Positions 9,894 to 17,690 of a stretch of 64,000 bases of DNA are shown in pieces. Within the stretch, counting starts at the first letter, position 1, and every line of letters starts with the position of its first letter. The translations under genes were made by a program, and so were the position numbers. The notes under the pieces are model-generated. The model worked only from the letters and a program-made list of their open reading frames with translations. It was not told where the DNA came from and did no database searches. This DNA comes from JABDCI01 sp964475835 (GTDB taxonomy: Bacteria > Verrucomicrobiota > Verrucomicrobiia > JABWAM01), in the NCBI GenBank assembly GCA_964475835.1, contig CAYYYL010000003.1, positions 62,001 through 126,000 of the forward strand. The letters run 5' to 3'.

Positions 9894-11294
9894 ATGGTTA
9901 CGAGACGGATTCAGGGCCTTTACCATATCCATTTCATATTACAGGTGCTGATCGTCATCATCACCTACTGGCTCTTTGTCCTCCGATTCGTTGAGCTTCA
10001 CGACCTGACTTGGTTTGGCCACTATCTTCTCTACTGCGTCCTCATCGTTCTGGGACTGATGGCGCATGAATTCAGATCCACGCACGAATACCAGATCGGT
10101 GTTCTTCACGGAAATCTCAAAGCCTGTCATCGTCTGGCAAGCAGCAAAGTGGTCTACGCCACCGCCTTTCTCACGTTCTACCTGCTCGCAACCCGGGATG
10201 TCACCATCTCACGAGTCTTTCTCTTCACCTTTCTGCCCCTTACTTACCTGATTCTCTTTGTCACGGATTGGTGGATCCCCAAATCCCTGGCTGAGAAGAT
10301 TTTTAAGGGCATTCACGAACAGCGAACCCTGCTCATTGGATCAGGATTTCGCGCCGGCGCCTTGAATGCATGGCTTAATCGCAAGGAATTGCTTGGCGTT
10401 CGTCCCGTGGGACTTCTCAACGATGAAAAGGACAAGGGGGACAGTCACGGCGTTCCCATCCTCGGTGGCACGGATGATCTCGAGCGTGTCATCCGGGAAC
10501 AGGACGTCACCCATGTCATTCTTCTGGAGTTCCCTTTCTTTCCAAAACTCATCACCCACATGGTGCATATTTGTGATAAGCTCGGCGTCCGCCTGCTGAT
10601 GGTGGATAATCTGGAGGAACGTTTTCTGCATCCCATCACTTATTTTGAAGATGATGGCATTCGATTCATCTGCATTCGTGACGAACCTCTTCAAAATCCG
10701 GTCAACCGTCTTCTCAAACGCGTGGTGGACATCGCCATCTCCCTTCCAGTGGTTCTTATCATTCTCCCCGTAGTCACCCTGGTCGTCTGGCTCTGCCAGA
10801 AGATTCAATCTCCAGGGCCCGTTTTTTACTGGCAGCGACGTGCCGGTTTGCAAAACAAAGAGTTCGATATTCTGAAGTTTCGCACCATGCGCGTGGACAA
10901 TCCGGATGTCAGCAAACAAGCCACCGTTAATGACGATCGCATCTATCCCGCGGGCCGCCTTTTCCGAAAATTCAGTATCGACGAGCTTCCCCAGTTTTGG
11001 AACGTGCTCCAGGGGGAAATGAGCGTGGTTGGCCCCCGCCCACACCTCATCCAGCACAATGAACAATTCGCGAGCATCATGGACAGCTACTACATCCGGG
11101 CTTTCGTGAAACCAGGTATCACCGGGCTTGCCCAAATCAAGGGATTTCGAGGGGAAACCAAACTCAACGAGGATCTCACCCGCCGCATCCAGTGGGACCT
11201 TCACTATGTCGAGAACTGGTCGCTCGATATGGAAATTTCAATTATTTTCAAAACCTTCGGCAAGGTCCTTTTCCCTCCAAAAACAGCGTATTAG
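9894..11294 (+). CDS. Undecaprenyl-phosphate sugar phosphotransferase (WbaP/CpsE type)
   Basis: A 466-residue membrane enzyme that transfers a sugar-1-phosphate from a nucleotide sugar to undecaprenyl phosphate, the first step of exopolysaccharide, capsule or O-antigen synthesis. Four to five membrane segments fill about the first 130 residues. A nucleotide-binding-like middle domain follows (TLLIGSGFRAGALNAW, about 145-265). The C-terminal bacterial sugar transferase domain has its hydrophobic entry helix (LKRVVDIAISLPVVLI), FYWQRRAG, FDILKFRTM, the SIDELPQFWNVL motif and the GPRP motif. The first sugar is not predictable (glucose or galactose are usual). It stands alone with its own promoter; no other capsule genes adjoin it, though a sugar nucleotidyltransferase is encoded at 41.5 kb. 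Confidence 0.92.
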   Translation: MVTRRIQGLYHIHFILQVLIVIITYWLFVLRFVELHDLTWFGHYLLYCVLIVLGLMAHEFRSTHEYQIGVLHGNLKACHRLASSKVVYATAFLTFYLLATRDVTISRVFLFTFLPLTYLILFVTDWWIPKSLAEKIFKGIHEQRTLLIGSGFRAGALNAWLNRKELLGVRPVGLLNDEKDKGDSHGVPILGGTDDLERVIREQDVTHVILLEFPFFPKLITHMVHICDKLGVRLLMVDNLEERFLHPITYFEDDGIRFICIRDEPLQNPVNRLLKRVVDIAISLPVVLIILPVVTLVVWLCQKIQSPGPVFYWQRRAGLQNKEFDILKFRTMRVDNPDVSKQATVNDDRIYPAGRLFRKFSIDELPQFWNVLQGEMSVVGPRPHLIQHNEQFASIMDSYYIRAFVKPGITGLAQIKGFRGETKLNEDLTRRIQWDLHYVENWSLDMEISIIFKTFGKVLFPPKTAY

Positions 11295-11338
11295 TTCGTT
11301 TCAATAAAACGGAAGGTGGGGTTTTGGGACTGGGCTTT

Positions 11339-11401
11339 GAAGGGAGCGCTCCGCCGTTGCCAACTTATAGGACGAATGGCGACGGCGGAACGTCGCCCTC
11401 C
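11339..11401. repeat. REP-like palindrome, copy 1
   Basis: Two imperfect inverted arms (11339-11362 and 11377-11401) sharing the core ggcgacg...cgtcgcc, with a 14-nt loop, sit between the convergent sugar transferase and chemoreceptor genes. The arms match the palindromes at 46201, 47718 and 55737. A separate flanking 9-bp inverted pair (ggaaggtgg / ccaccttcc) encloses the element. It could also act as a bidirectional terminator. Confidence 0.75.
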
Positions 11402-11531
11402 ATTTTTCTAACAAATGAATTTCCACCTTCCTTTTGTCCGCTTCACGATGAAACAGCCACCCAAACTTAACAGCCCGGCTGATTTCACGACTTTTGAGAA
11501 TCAAAGGCTATGCGCATGGACCACTGGATCT

Positions 11532-13037
11532 TCATTCCAAGACAGGACCTTCCGCTTCATTCTTTCGGAACTCCAATAAATTTTTATTTGAAGCAGACTT
11601 TCTTGGTGCAACATCTGAAACCACTCTTTGTTCACCTGGGGAACCGGTCAACCGAACAAGTTTCACCACACTTTCCCTTAAGTTTTCGGCCTGGGAATTC
11701 AATTCCAGGGCCGAACTCGCCGTCTCCTCTGCAGAAGCCGCATTGGATTGAGTAACCTTGTCCATCTCTGAAACAGCCGTGTTGATCTGTTGAATTCCCT
11801 GGCGCTGCTCCCGGGATGCGCCCGCAATTTCCCCAACCAGGTCATCGACCTGCCGAACTTTGGGCACGATTTCCTCCACGTTTTTCCCAACCTTCCGACT
11901 AATCTCCACTCCAATCTGAATTTTTTCAGAAGTTCGTCGCGCGGCATCCGCACTCCGGCGGGCAAGATTTCGAACCTCATCCGCCACCACGGCAAAACCG
12001 GAACCAGCCTCACCGGCACGAGCAGCCTCCACAGCAGCATTCAAAGCTAGAATGTTGGTTTGAAATGCAATCTCATCAATCGTCTTCACAATTTTGGAAA
12101 CCTCATCCATGGCTCCCGACATCTCCTCCAGGTCCCGGACGCTTTTCTCAGCCACCTCACGTGTCAAACCACTAAGTTCCTTTGCCGACTGGGCACTTTC
12201 AGCGTTTCGTCCCGTCATACTCGACATCTCTTCAAGCGAGGCGCTTGTTTCTTCAAGCGCGGCCGCCTGCCTTCCCGCCCCCTCCGCCACCAGCGTGCTG
12301 GCATTGGAAATAGAGCTGGATGCCACCCGAACCCCCTCAGCCCCTGTTTGAAGCGTTTCAGAAAGGCGACCCAACGGCAGCGAAATTTGATAACGGACCA
12401 GAATTACAACCAAAATTCCAACTAACAAAATGAGGGCTGCTGCCGTCAGTGCGGCATTTTTCAAGTTGGCTATTTTTACATCTTTGGACGATTTCGCCCA
12501 ATCCACCCGGGCTTGGTTCAGGTCAGCGTTGTCGAAGCGAAAGGCAAGAACACCACCCACCGAACCCTGCTTGAAATCAGCATGGCATTCGATGCACTTG
12601 CTAGTAACGGGAATAGGCAGGAAAAACTCGGATGCGTTGTTTGCAAAACGTTTGACCGTGTTTGTTGAGCTGAGCAACGTTTTCCTGAGATCCTCGGGAA
12701 GATTTTTCTTCAATTGGGAAGGATTGGAGGAATAGGCTACCACCCCTTCCTGATTGTGGAGGGAACATTCCAGCACACCAATCGATTTTTGTTGTTCCAG
12801 AATTTTCCCTATCTTGTCCATCTCCACATCAATCATCGCCTGCTGAATAATCCCCTGGTTGGAACGGGTAAGCTTCTCAACCCAGCCCCACTGATTTTCT
12901 TCAGCCCTTTTCAACCCCCGCTCCGCCATACCTCGCATCAAGGCACTGGAACTCAGAAATTGGAGTCCCTGGGATCCCAAATACACCACCACAATACCCG
13001 ACAAAAGAGAGACAAGAAGCTTGGTCTGAAGTTTCAT
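11532..13037 (-). CDS. Methyl-accepting chemotaxis protein with periplasmic haem-type CxxCH motif
   Basis: A 501-residue chemoreceptor. TM1 is at about 7-28, the periplasmic sensor at about 29-190 and TM2 at about 193-214. The cytoplasmic coiled coil carries the conserved signalling tip (DEIAFQTNILALNAAVEAAR, about 320-340). The sensor contains CIECH at 148-152, a c-type haem attachment site, which is known from a subset of redox- or ligand-sensing receptors (the DcrA-like and Geobacter haem-MCP types). No canonical HAMP domain is evident and there is no C-terminal NWETF-like pentapeptide for CheR. It probably senses oxygen, NO or redox state. No che genes lie nearby. Haem binding is inferred from the motif and requires cytochrome c maturation in the periplasm. 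Confidence 0.93.
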   Translation of the reverse strand: MKLQTKLLVSLLSGIVVVYLGSQGLQFLSSSALMRGMAERGLKRAEENQWGWVEKLTRSNQGIIQQAMIDVEMDKIGKILEQQKSIGVLECSLHNQEGVVAYSSNPSQLKKNLPEDLRKTLLSSTNTVKRFANNASEFFLPIPVTSKCIECHADFKQGSVGGVLAFRFDNADLNQARVDWAKSSKDVKIANLKNAALTAAALILLVGILVVILVRYQISLPLGRLSETLQTGAEGVRVASSSISNASTLVAEGAGRQAAALEETSASLEEMSSMTGRNAESAQSAKELSGLTREVAEKSVRDLEEMSGAMDEVSKIVKTIDEIAFQTNILALNAAVEAARAGEAGSGFAVVADEVRNLARRSADAARRTSEKIQIGVEISRKVGKNVEEIVPKVRQVDDLVGEIAGASREQRQGIQQINTAVSEMDKVTQSNAASAEETASSALELNSQAENLRESVVKLVRLTGSPGEQRVVSDVAPRKSASNKNLLEFRKNEAEGPVLE

Positions 13038-13198
13038 CGCGATAATTCGAAAACAAACATCACATCACGAATACAAATAAGTTATCGGCCGCCAAGGATG
13101 CAGTTTTAACAAAATTCAATCATTAGCCCTCTCCTATTCTGCACAACACCTCTCGCAAATTGTCTTCAGACAAAAGCACCTGGATGACGGGGCACATA

Positions 13199-13249
13199 AA
13201 TGGAGCCGGCTATCGGATTCGAACCGATGACCGACGGTTTACAAAACCG
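13199..13249. repeat. Left attachment-site repeat (tRNA-Thr 3' fragment)
   Basis: 51 bp identical to 20121-20171, covering the T-arm, variable loop and 3' half of the anticodon arm of tRNA-Thr. After 13249 the match ends and the acceptor 5' half, D-arm and remaining anticodon stem are missing, so this is a displaced tRNA end produced by integration and not a functional tRNA. Confidence 0.93.
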
Positions 13250-13294
13250 GTTTAGATGATTTTGAAAAAATCGCAGTTTCTAGACTGAAAAGCG

Positions 13295-13387
13295 ATTTTA
13301 CCTATGAAGATTGCTCATTTCGGTTAACACAAGGGAGCACAACCAAGCCCAAAGAAAACCAGTTAAAGCGGCACATTTTGGCACATG
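13295..13387. promoter_or_regulatory. Candidate integrase/excisionase arm sites, left end
   Basis: Contains attttacctatga (13295-13307) and a doubled GGCACAT motif (13370-13387). The same 13-mer and the same doubled motif occur just inside the right end (20102-20114 and 20042-20060). In the circularised element both motifs would flank the core in mirrored order, as arm-type binding sites do. Confidence 0.5.
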
Positions 13388-13438
13388 CAAATCGCATCTG
13401 CTGCTAGTCATTTTACACTGTGGATGCAAGAAACGAAT

Positions 13439-13473
13439 GCTACTCTCAGTCTGTCGCTTTAAAGTCATCACTT
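13439..13473. promoter_or_regulatory. Candidate controller (C) boxes upstream of the restriction operon
   Basis: gctACTctcAGTc (13439-13451) has the ACT-N3-AGT symmetry of known C-protein boxes. A second palindrome, AAGTcatcACTT, follows at 13462-13473. They lie 17-51 bp before the controller ATG at 13490. A 13-mer matching the first in all fixed positions occurs upstream of the methylase gene. Confidence 0.6.
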
Positions 13474-13489
13474 CGGATATGCTGTCAAT

Positions 13490-13717
13490 ATGTCTAAATC
13501 CGACCTTAGGGAGATTTTGGCAGAGAATGTACGTGCATACCGGCTAAGAAACGGTCTGTCCCAAGATGTATTTGCTGACCAGTGTGGTCTACATCGAACA
13601 TATGTCGGTTCCCTTGAGCGTAGTGAGCGAAACGTGACACTTGCAACTCTTGAGCTGGTCGCGAAGGCTATTGGAGTTAGTGTGCCTACTCTCTTGACCA
13701 AAAGAGAGGGGAAATGA
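13490..13717 (+). CDS. XRE-family controller protein of the restriction-modification system
   Basis: A 75-residue cytoplasmic DNA-binding protein. Nearly all of it is one helix-turn-helix domain (NGLSQDVFADQCGLHRTYVGSLERSERNV, about 22-50), the size and pattern of C proteins that time expression of type II restriction genes. Its stop overlaps the nuclease ATG (ATGA), the usual C-R arrangement. Candidate C boxes lie upstream of it and upstream of the methylase, suggesting it activates or limits C-R expression and represses the methylase. It could instead be the element's general repressor, but the coupling to the nuclease favours the controller role. Confidence 0.85.
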   Translation: MSKSDLREILAENVRAYRLRNGLSQDVFADQCGLHRTYVGSLERSERNVTLATLELVAKAIGVSVPTLLTKREGK

Positions 13718-14784
13718 GCGTGCTCCAACGTTCACCAAGCGATTACGCTGCAGCGATCCGGGCCAGTGAGCTTTCGATTTATGATGCAATTGACATTGGT
13801 TCGTCGCTTTACATTCCCTCATCAGAACTAGAAATCCTCTTGAATGAAGGTCTGAAAGGGTTTTCAACGTCTGGGATGCCGTTGAGGACGAGATCCAAGG
13901 CAGTGAAAACCCGAATATGTGAAGTCCTCGGCTACCCCATACCATCTTCTTTCAGAAGAACGCAACCGCGATTTTTAGGTCAAAATTTTGACACTTATAT
14001 ACAGAAAAGCAATAATCTCCAGATATGGAACGAAGAACTCTCGGCTACCCGTCGATATGTGCTCATTCGTGAAATTGATGGAGTTTTGAGTCGAGTTCGA
14101 GTCATTACGGGTGAAATTCTGGCTGAATTGGATACGACCGGGACGTTAACTCAAAAATTTCAGGCGCGATTGGTTCCAGGAACCACGAACATAGAACTAG
14201 TCTCCGCTACGGATACGGAGCCGTTGGCAACCCTTCTGGCCCGAACCTCACCTGATTCTTTTGACGCCTCTCCCACTGATTATCCTCAGACAGGCAAGCT
14301 CATGCCAGTGGCTACAGTTTTTGAGCGACTTCGTAGTTTGGTTGGAAGATGTTTCGAGGATTTAGGGTCTGATCAAGAGCGTAATCGTGGAGCGACATTG
14401 CACCGTTTGATTTGTAGCGTTCTAGGTTATAACCGATATGCCGACGACGGACGTTTTCCCGACGTGAAGCATCAACTGATCGAGGTGAAGTTGCAGACAT
14501 CGCAGACGATAGACCTTGGCCTTGTGACTCCTGAGAGTGTGGAACCTTTGGATATCCCAAAAGTCGGAGAAGTGCAAATCCGACACTGTGACGTTCGTTA
14601 TGCGATATTCGAGGCAGCCACAAACGGCAAGACAATTACCATTCGCGGCTTTTATTTGACAACCGGAAAAGACTTCTTTTCCCGTTTCACCCGCTTCGGA
14701 GGGAAGGTTCTGAACAAAAAGCTTCAGATTCCATTACCACACAAGCTATTTGAGGCCGAAAGCCTCTCGAATGTACTGGGCTAG
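13714..14784 (+). CDS. Putative type II restriction endonuclease (PD-(D/E)xK)
   Basis: A 356-residue protein, not matched to a named family by eye. Near 249-259 it has FPD, six residues, EVK (D250, E257, K259), the PD-(D/E)xK nuclease core on predicted strand-turn-strand sequence. Position supports the role: it is translationally coupled to an XRE controller and converges on an N6-adenine methylase, overlapping its 3' end by 39 bp. It would cut unmethylated DNA at the methylase's site; the site is not predictable. The first 200 residues have no motif I recognise and may hold the target-recognition part. Base composition is more AT-rich than in chromosomal neighbours. Confidence 0.75.
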   Translation: MSVLQRSPSDYAAAIRASELSIYDAIDIGSSLYIPSSELEILLNEGLKGFSTSGMPLRTRSKAVKTRICEVLGYPIPSSFRRTQPRFLGQNFDTYIQKSNNLQIWNEELSATRRYVLIREIDGVLSRVRVITGEILAELDTTGTLTQKFQARLVPGTTNIELVSATDTEPLATLLARTSPDSFDASPTDYPQTGKLMPVATVFERLRSLVGRCFEDLGSDQERNRGATLHRLICSVLGYNRYADDGRFPDVKHQLIEVKLQTSQTIDLGLVTPESVEPLDIPKVGEVQIRHCDVRYAIFEAATNGKTITIRGFYLTTGKDFFSRFTRFGGKVLNKKLQIPLPHKLFEAESLSNVLG

Positions 14785-16356
14785 TTCATCAGCGAGGTGG
14801 TTAGCCTTGTCGCTTGGGGTTGTTTCGTAAATCCGTTTGACCGTTGTGACGATTTTCTTAGCGAGTGGAGTCCTTGGATTGGGTACAGGAAATTTTTCGA
14901 CATATTGGGTCATGAAGCGACGTCGTCCCGCGTAGAGCTTGTTATGAAAACTGTGATCATAGAATTCCTCAATGAAGCGAGAATTAGCGACAGCCAAAGC
15001 AAGCCAGAGCAGATCGATATCCTTGTCGTCTTCAATGGCGAGCCAATAGCAGTCTCCTTGGACAATTTGATCATCTAGGCTCATCCAAAAGGTCGGTTTT
15101 TCTGCAATGTCCTGAAAAACCAGCTTTGGACGTTTCCAAAAGGAAGGTTTGTGTGCCACCCAGATTTCAAACCACTGGCGGCCAGCTTTGAGAACATAAG
15201 TCCTCGCCTCGAGGACCTCCCGTTTGCTTTCAAGGTAAGCCTTCGAAATCGGATATTTATCAAGATTAACCGCGATTTTCTGGCCATTCTTTTCCACATG
15301 AGGATAAAGAATCTCGCGATCAGCAGGGAATGCTAAATATCGGCGGGCGACATTGTGCGTAATTAAAGGCCGAAGCAGTTCAGGCCTAGGCTCAGGCCAT
15401 TCCTTCCTGACAAAAACTCCATCCGCTGTAGTTTTTACGCCCACTCTGATTTTACCAATATCACCGAAAGTGCAGAATGTATTTGCCCGGACGGTTTCCA
15501 GCCATTGATCGCCTGATTGAGTTCCAATCCGCCAAATCCCATCGCTATGATCAAGAACTCCGTGTTTAACAAGGAACGTGCGATTACTGATTCCGATTAC
15601 GCCTGCAATATCGAGGGCTTTGAGTGGAGAAGTGACATGTACTTCAGGCGTTTCGTTCGTAGTATAGATTGAGGACATCTGCGATGGATAGGGAGTTTGG
15701 TCTCCTTTTTTTCGCAGAAGAAGTACGGCGGGTAGCACCGCTGCATCGAAGAGCTTTGTATCTCCAAGATCCCAAACGTGCAGCACATTAAATCGGTCCA
15801 ATATGCGTTCACGCACAGTGGCACCGGCCTTGGTCGTCATAAAGCGATTCGAGACAATCACGCCAGCAAGCCCACCGGGATTCAGTACCTTGGCAATGCC
15901 TTCAAGGAATGCGAAATAGATATCCACACGCCCGCTGAGATCGAATTGTACCGCAAGCTCTTGAGCACGAGTGGCCCCAAGTACCTGTGTACGAACATAG
16001 GGTGGATTAGCGATTACCACATCGAATTTCTCGACACGATGAAAAAGGTCGTCCTCCATGTGTTTAAATGCGACTTCAAGGAAATCCTGTTGTTCAATGC
16101 GCCCATTGACTCGTTCCTTCGCAGTTTCGAGAGCTTCAGAGTCGAGATCGAAACCTACTAAGTTAGCGGCTGGACGTTCCTCCTGAAATGCTAGGAGAAG
16201 CTCACCATCACCACAGGCTGGGTCGAGAACTAGGGGGGATTCTGCTGTGCATATCCGTGAGATCTGATGAGCGACGAAACGAGCAAGCTCTTTGGGCGTG
16301 TAGTGTGCTCCCTGGGACTTTCGTTTGTCGACCAGAAGAGGCGTTGTCGTATTCAT
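14746..16356 (-). CDS. N6-adenine DNA methyltransferase, gamma-type (type II modification)
   Basis: A 536-residue methylase protecting host DNA by methylating adenine N6 with SAM. Motif order is X (GAHYTPKELARF, 16-27), I (DPACGDGELL, 45-54) and IV (NPPY, 117-120), with the remaining roughly 300 residues as target-recognition region. This is the gamma order of TaqI-like or Eco57I-like methylases. Its 3' end overlaps the nuclease 3' end by 39 bp, tail to tail. A promoter TTGACC-17-TAAAAG (16365-16393) lies directly upstream, and a candidate C box overlaps its -10, suggesting repression once controller accumulates. It is not the long PglX type of BREX. Specificity unknown. Confidence 0.92.
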   Translation of the reverse strand: MNTTTPLLVDKRKSQGAHYTPKELARFVAHQISRICTAESPLVLDPACGDGELLLAFQEERPAANLVGFDLDSEALETAKERVNGRIEQQDFLEVAFKHMEDDLFHRVEKFDVVIANPPYVRTQVLGATRAQELAVQFDLSGRVDIYFAFLEGIAKVLNPGGLAGVIVSNRFMTTKAGATVRERILDRFNVLHVWDLGDTKLFDAAVLPAVLLLRKKGDQTPYPSQMSSIYTTNETPEVHVTSPLKALDIAGVIGISNRTFLVKHGVLDHSDGIWRIGTQSGDQWLETVRANTFCTFGDIGKIRVGVKTTADGVFVRKEWPEPRPELLRPLITHNVARRYLAFPADREILYPHVEKNGQKIAVNLDKYPISKAYLESKREVLEARTYVLKAGRQWFEIWVAHKPSFWKRPKLVFQDIAEKPTFWMSLDDQIVQGDCYWLAIEDDKDIDLLWLALAVANSRFIEEFYDHSFHNKLYAGRRRFMTQYVEKFPVPNPRTPLAKKIVTTVKRIYETTPSDKANHLADELAQYIREAFGLK

Positions 16357-16360
16357 GCCT

Positions 16361-16393
16361 GCTACTTTTAGTCATCACACTCAGCATGGTCAA
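16361..16393 (-). promoter_or_regulatory. Methylase promoter overlapped by candidate C box
   Basis: On the minus strand TTGACC (16388-16393) and TAAAAG (16365-16370) are 17 bp apart, just before the methylase ATG at 16356. The plus-strand 13-mer gctACTtttAGTc (16361-16373) covers the -10 and matches the one at 13439 in every fixed position. Binding there would block methylase transcription. Confidence 0.6.
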
Positions 16394-16447
16394 GACTCAA
16401 CAGGTCTTTTATCCTGAAATCAACGTCTCACACTGGATTGATGGCCA

Positions 16448-17224
16448 TCAAATTCCCAAACAAAATTTACCATCAGCTGTAAAACCGTAAGAATTCTCTA
16501 TTTTGGAATTCCAAGCCATCGGTTGGGGGCTAGTTTCGTAGACAGATTTGGGGGCCATTGCTTGAGGATTTTCTCCTCTGAGCTTGGCTCGCTTTCGATA
16601 TATCTTCTGCATCAGTCCAAAGGCTTCTTTTTGACGATCCCACTGGTCGAGACAGTAGCCAAACCGCTTGCAGGCTTCATCCTCCTGCTCACGAGTGATG
16701 GCGGCAAAATAAAGAGGAACATTGAATGTGAGATGCCAGTGAACAAGCCCCGCCTGCTGAGTCGGAGTTGGGCGTTTCGCCTTCAATCCTGCCGCCCGCA
16801 TAGATTGTGAGGCATAGAGGGCGGCCTGATGTCGTCGGAAGCGGAGGTCAGTCCAACGTTGATGAGCTTCTGCAAGCACCTGTTGAAATGCAACATCCGT
16901 GCGTTTTGCTTCATAGAAGACGGCCCCTGAAACACCGGCTTTGATGCGACTAGCTTTCTCGGTGGCACCTTCTTCAATGGTTTTACAAATGAGACGGATT
17001 TTTTCTGGGGTTAAAACGCGTTTACGTCCCTTTTTCCTTCTCGCGCGCGATGCATCATCTTCTTGATTCGATATGTTCAGATTTTCCATCTTTGCTAAAT
17101 CCTCATAGTCCAAGGGTTTACGGATTTCACGGTAAGGACGGAGGAGATCTCCCAGAGTACTTGCTCCCGGATTGTTTTTGAGCATCTCCTCTTTGTTTGG
17201 AGGGTCATATTTACCAAGTTTCAT
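16448..17224 (-). CDS. Unrecognised HTH-containing protein of the integrative element
   Basis: A 258-residue protein I cannot assign. After an acidic/polar N-terminus there is a basic patch (RARRKKGRKR, about 60-69). A helical segment follows (LTPEKIRLICKTIEEGATEK, then SRIKAGVSGAVFYEAKRTD, about 71-110) that resembles the homeodomain-like HTH of phage terminase small subunits and transposase N-termini. A Trp/His-rich region follows (about 140-190). It starts with ATG and is followed, 91 bp on, by the methylase start, so it could share a transcript with it. A DNA-binding or packaging-type role is an inference from the HTH only. Confidence 0.65.
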   Translation of the reverse strand: MKLGKYDPPNKEEMLKNNPGASTLGDLLRPYREIRKPLDYEDLAKMENLNISNQEDDASRARRKKGRKRVLTPEKIRLICKTIEEGATEKASRIKAGVSGAVFYEAKRTDVAFQQVLAEAHQRWTDLRFRRHQAALYASQSMRAAGLKAKRPTPTQQAGLVHWHLTFNVPLYFAAITREQEDEACKRFGYCLDQWDRQKEAFGLMQKIYRKRAKLRGENPQAMAPKSVYETSPQPMAWNSKIENSYGFTADGKFCLGI

Positions 17225-17236
17225 AGGATCTACGGT

Positions 17237-17476
17237 TTAATGTTTCTGTGTCTCTTCCACCACAGGATGAGGCGTGGACACCTTGAGGTAGCGATAGAGT
17301 TCCCCCGTGGAAGTTTGGGAAAAACTCCATCGCTTTTTGTTCTCACCATCAGGCGTGAGTCGATTTGTATCGAGTCTAGCTTTGTTGCTGGCAATTAGAG
17401 GGCGGGTTGTCCTTCGTGTGCCGCAGGTTGAGCCTGCGACCCTCCGAGATCTGTCGTGTCTCGCCAGCAGGAGCGA
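17237..17476 (-). pseudogene. Open coding-like frame without a start codon
   Basis: On the minus strand one frame stays open for 79 codons and ends in a well-composed tail (…NRLTPDGENKKRWSF…, …GELYRYLKVSTPHPVVEE…). It has no ATG, GTG or TTG in usable position before an upstream in-frame TGA at 17477. It ends 13 bp before the start of the 258-residue gene. It may be the 3' remnant of a gene interrupted by the structured segment beside it. Product unknown; it may also be chance. Confidence 0.3.
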
Positions 17477-17660
17477 TCAAGTGGACTGCAAAGGCGACCT
17501 CTTGATCCGATTTCAGTTTGGCAGTCTAGGCGGGCGTCATTCCCTCGCTCTGCGAAGGCTCTTGCTCGCTTTACCCTTCCAAACCCCGCATTTCCCGAGT
17601 TGGAGCAGCAATAGCTCCATGCCGGGGGCAACGCCCGAGGGATCGGACCTCGGGAAATAT
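17395..17660. other. Structured non-coding segment (possible ncRNA or transfer/processing site)
   Basis: No convincing gene in this stretch, but it is dense in inverted repeats. ATTTCCCGAG (17590-17599) pairs with CTCGGGAAAT (17649-17658). Inside are GGAGC/GCTCC (17602-17618) and GGGC/GCCC (17626-17636), with an alternative CCCGAGG/CCTCGGG pairing. Further left are CGCAGG/CCTGCG (17421-17438) and a GATCAAG...CTTGATC pair (17475-17507). It is more GC-rich than the flanking element genes. It could be a structured RNA, an origin of transfer or a regulatory site; direction unknown. Confidence 0.45.
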
Positions 17661-17690
17661 GTACTGCAAATTGATGTGCGTAGATGGGGT

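Noticed and set aside
13201..13249. A second tRNA-Thr gene
   Set aside because: Only the 3' 49 bp are present; the 5' half is missing, so it is an attachment-site copy.
14746..16356. BREX PglX or DISARM methylase
   Set aside because: Too short, without the accessory genes, and paired with a controller and a nuclease as in type II systems.
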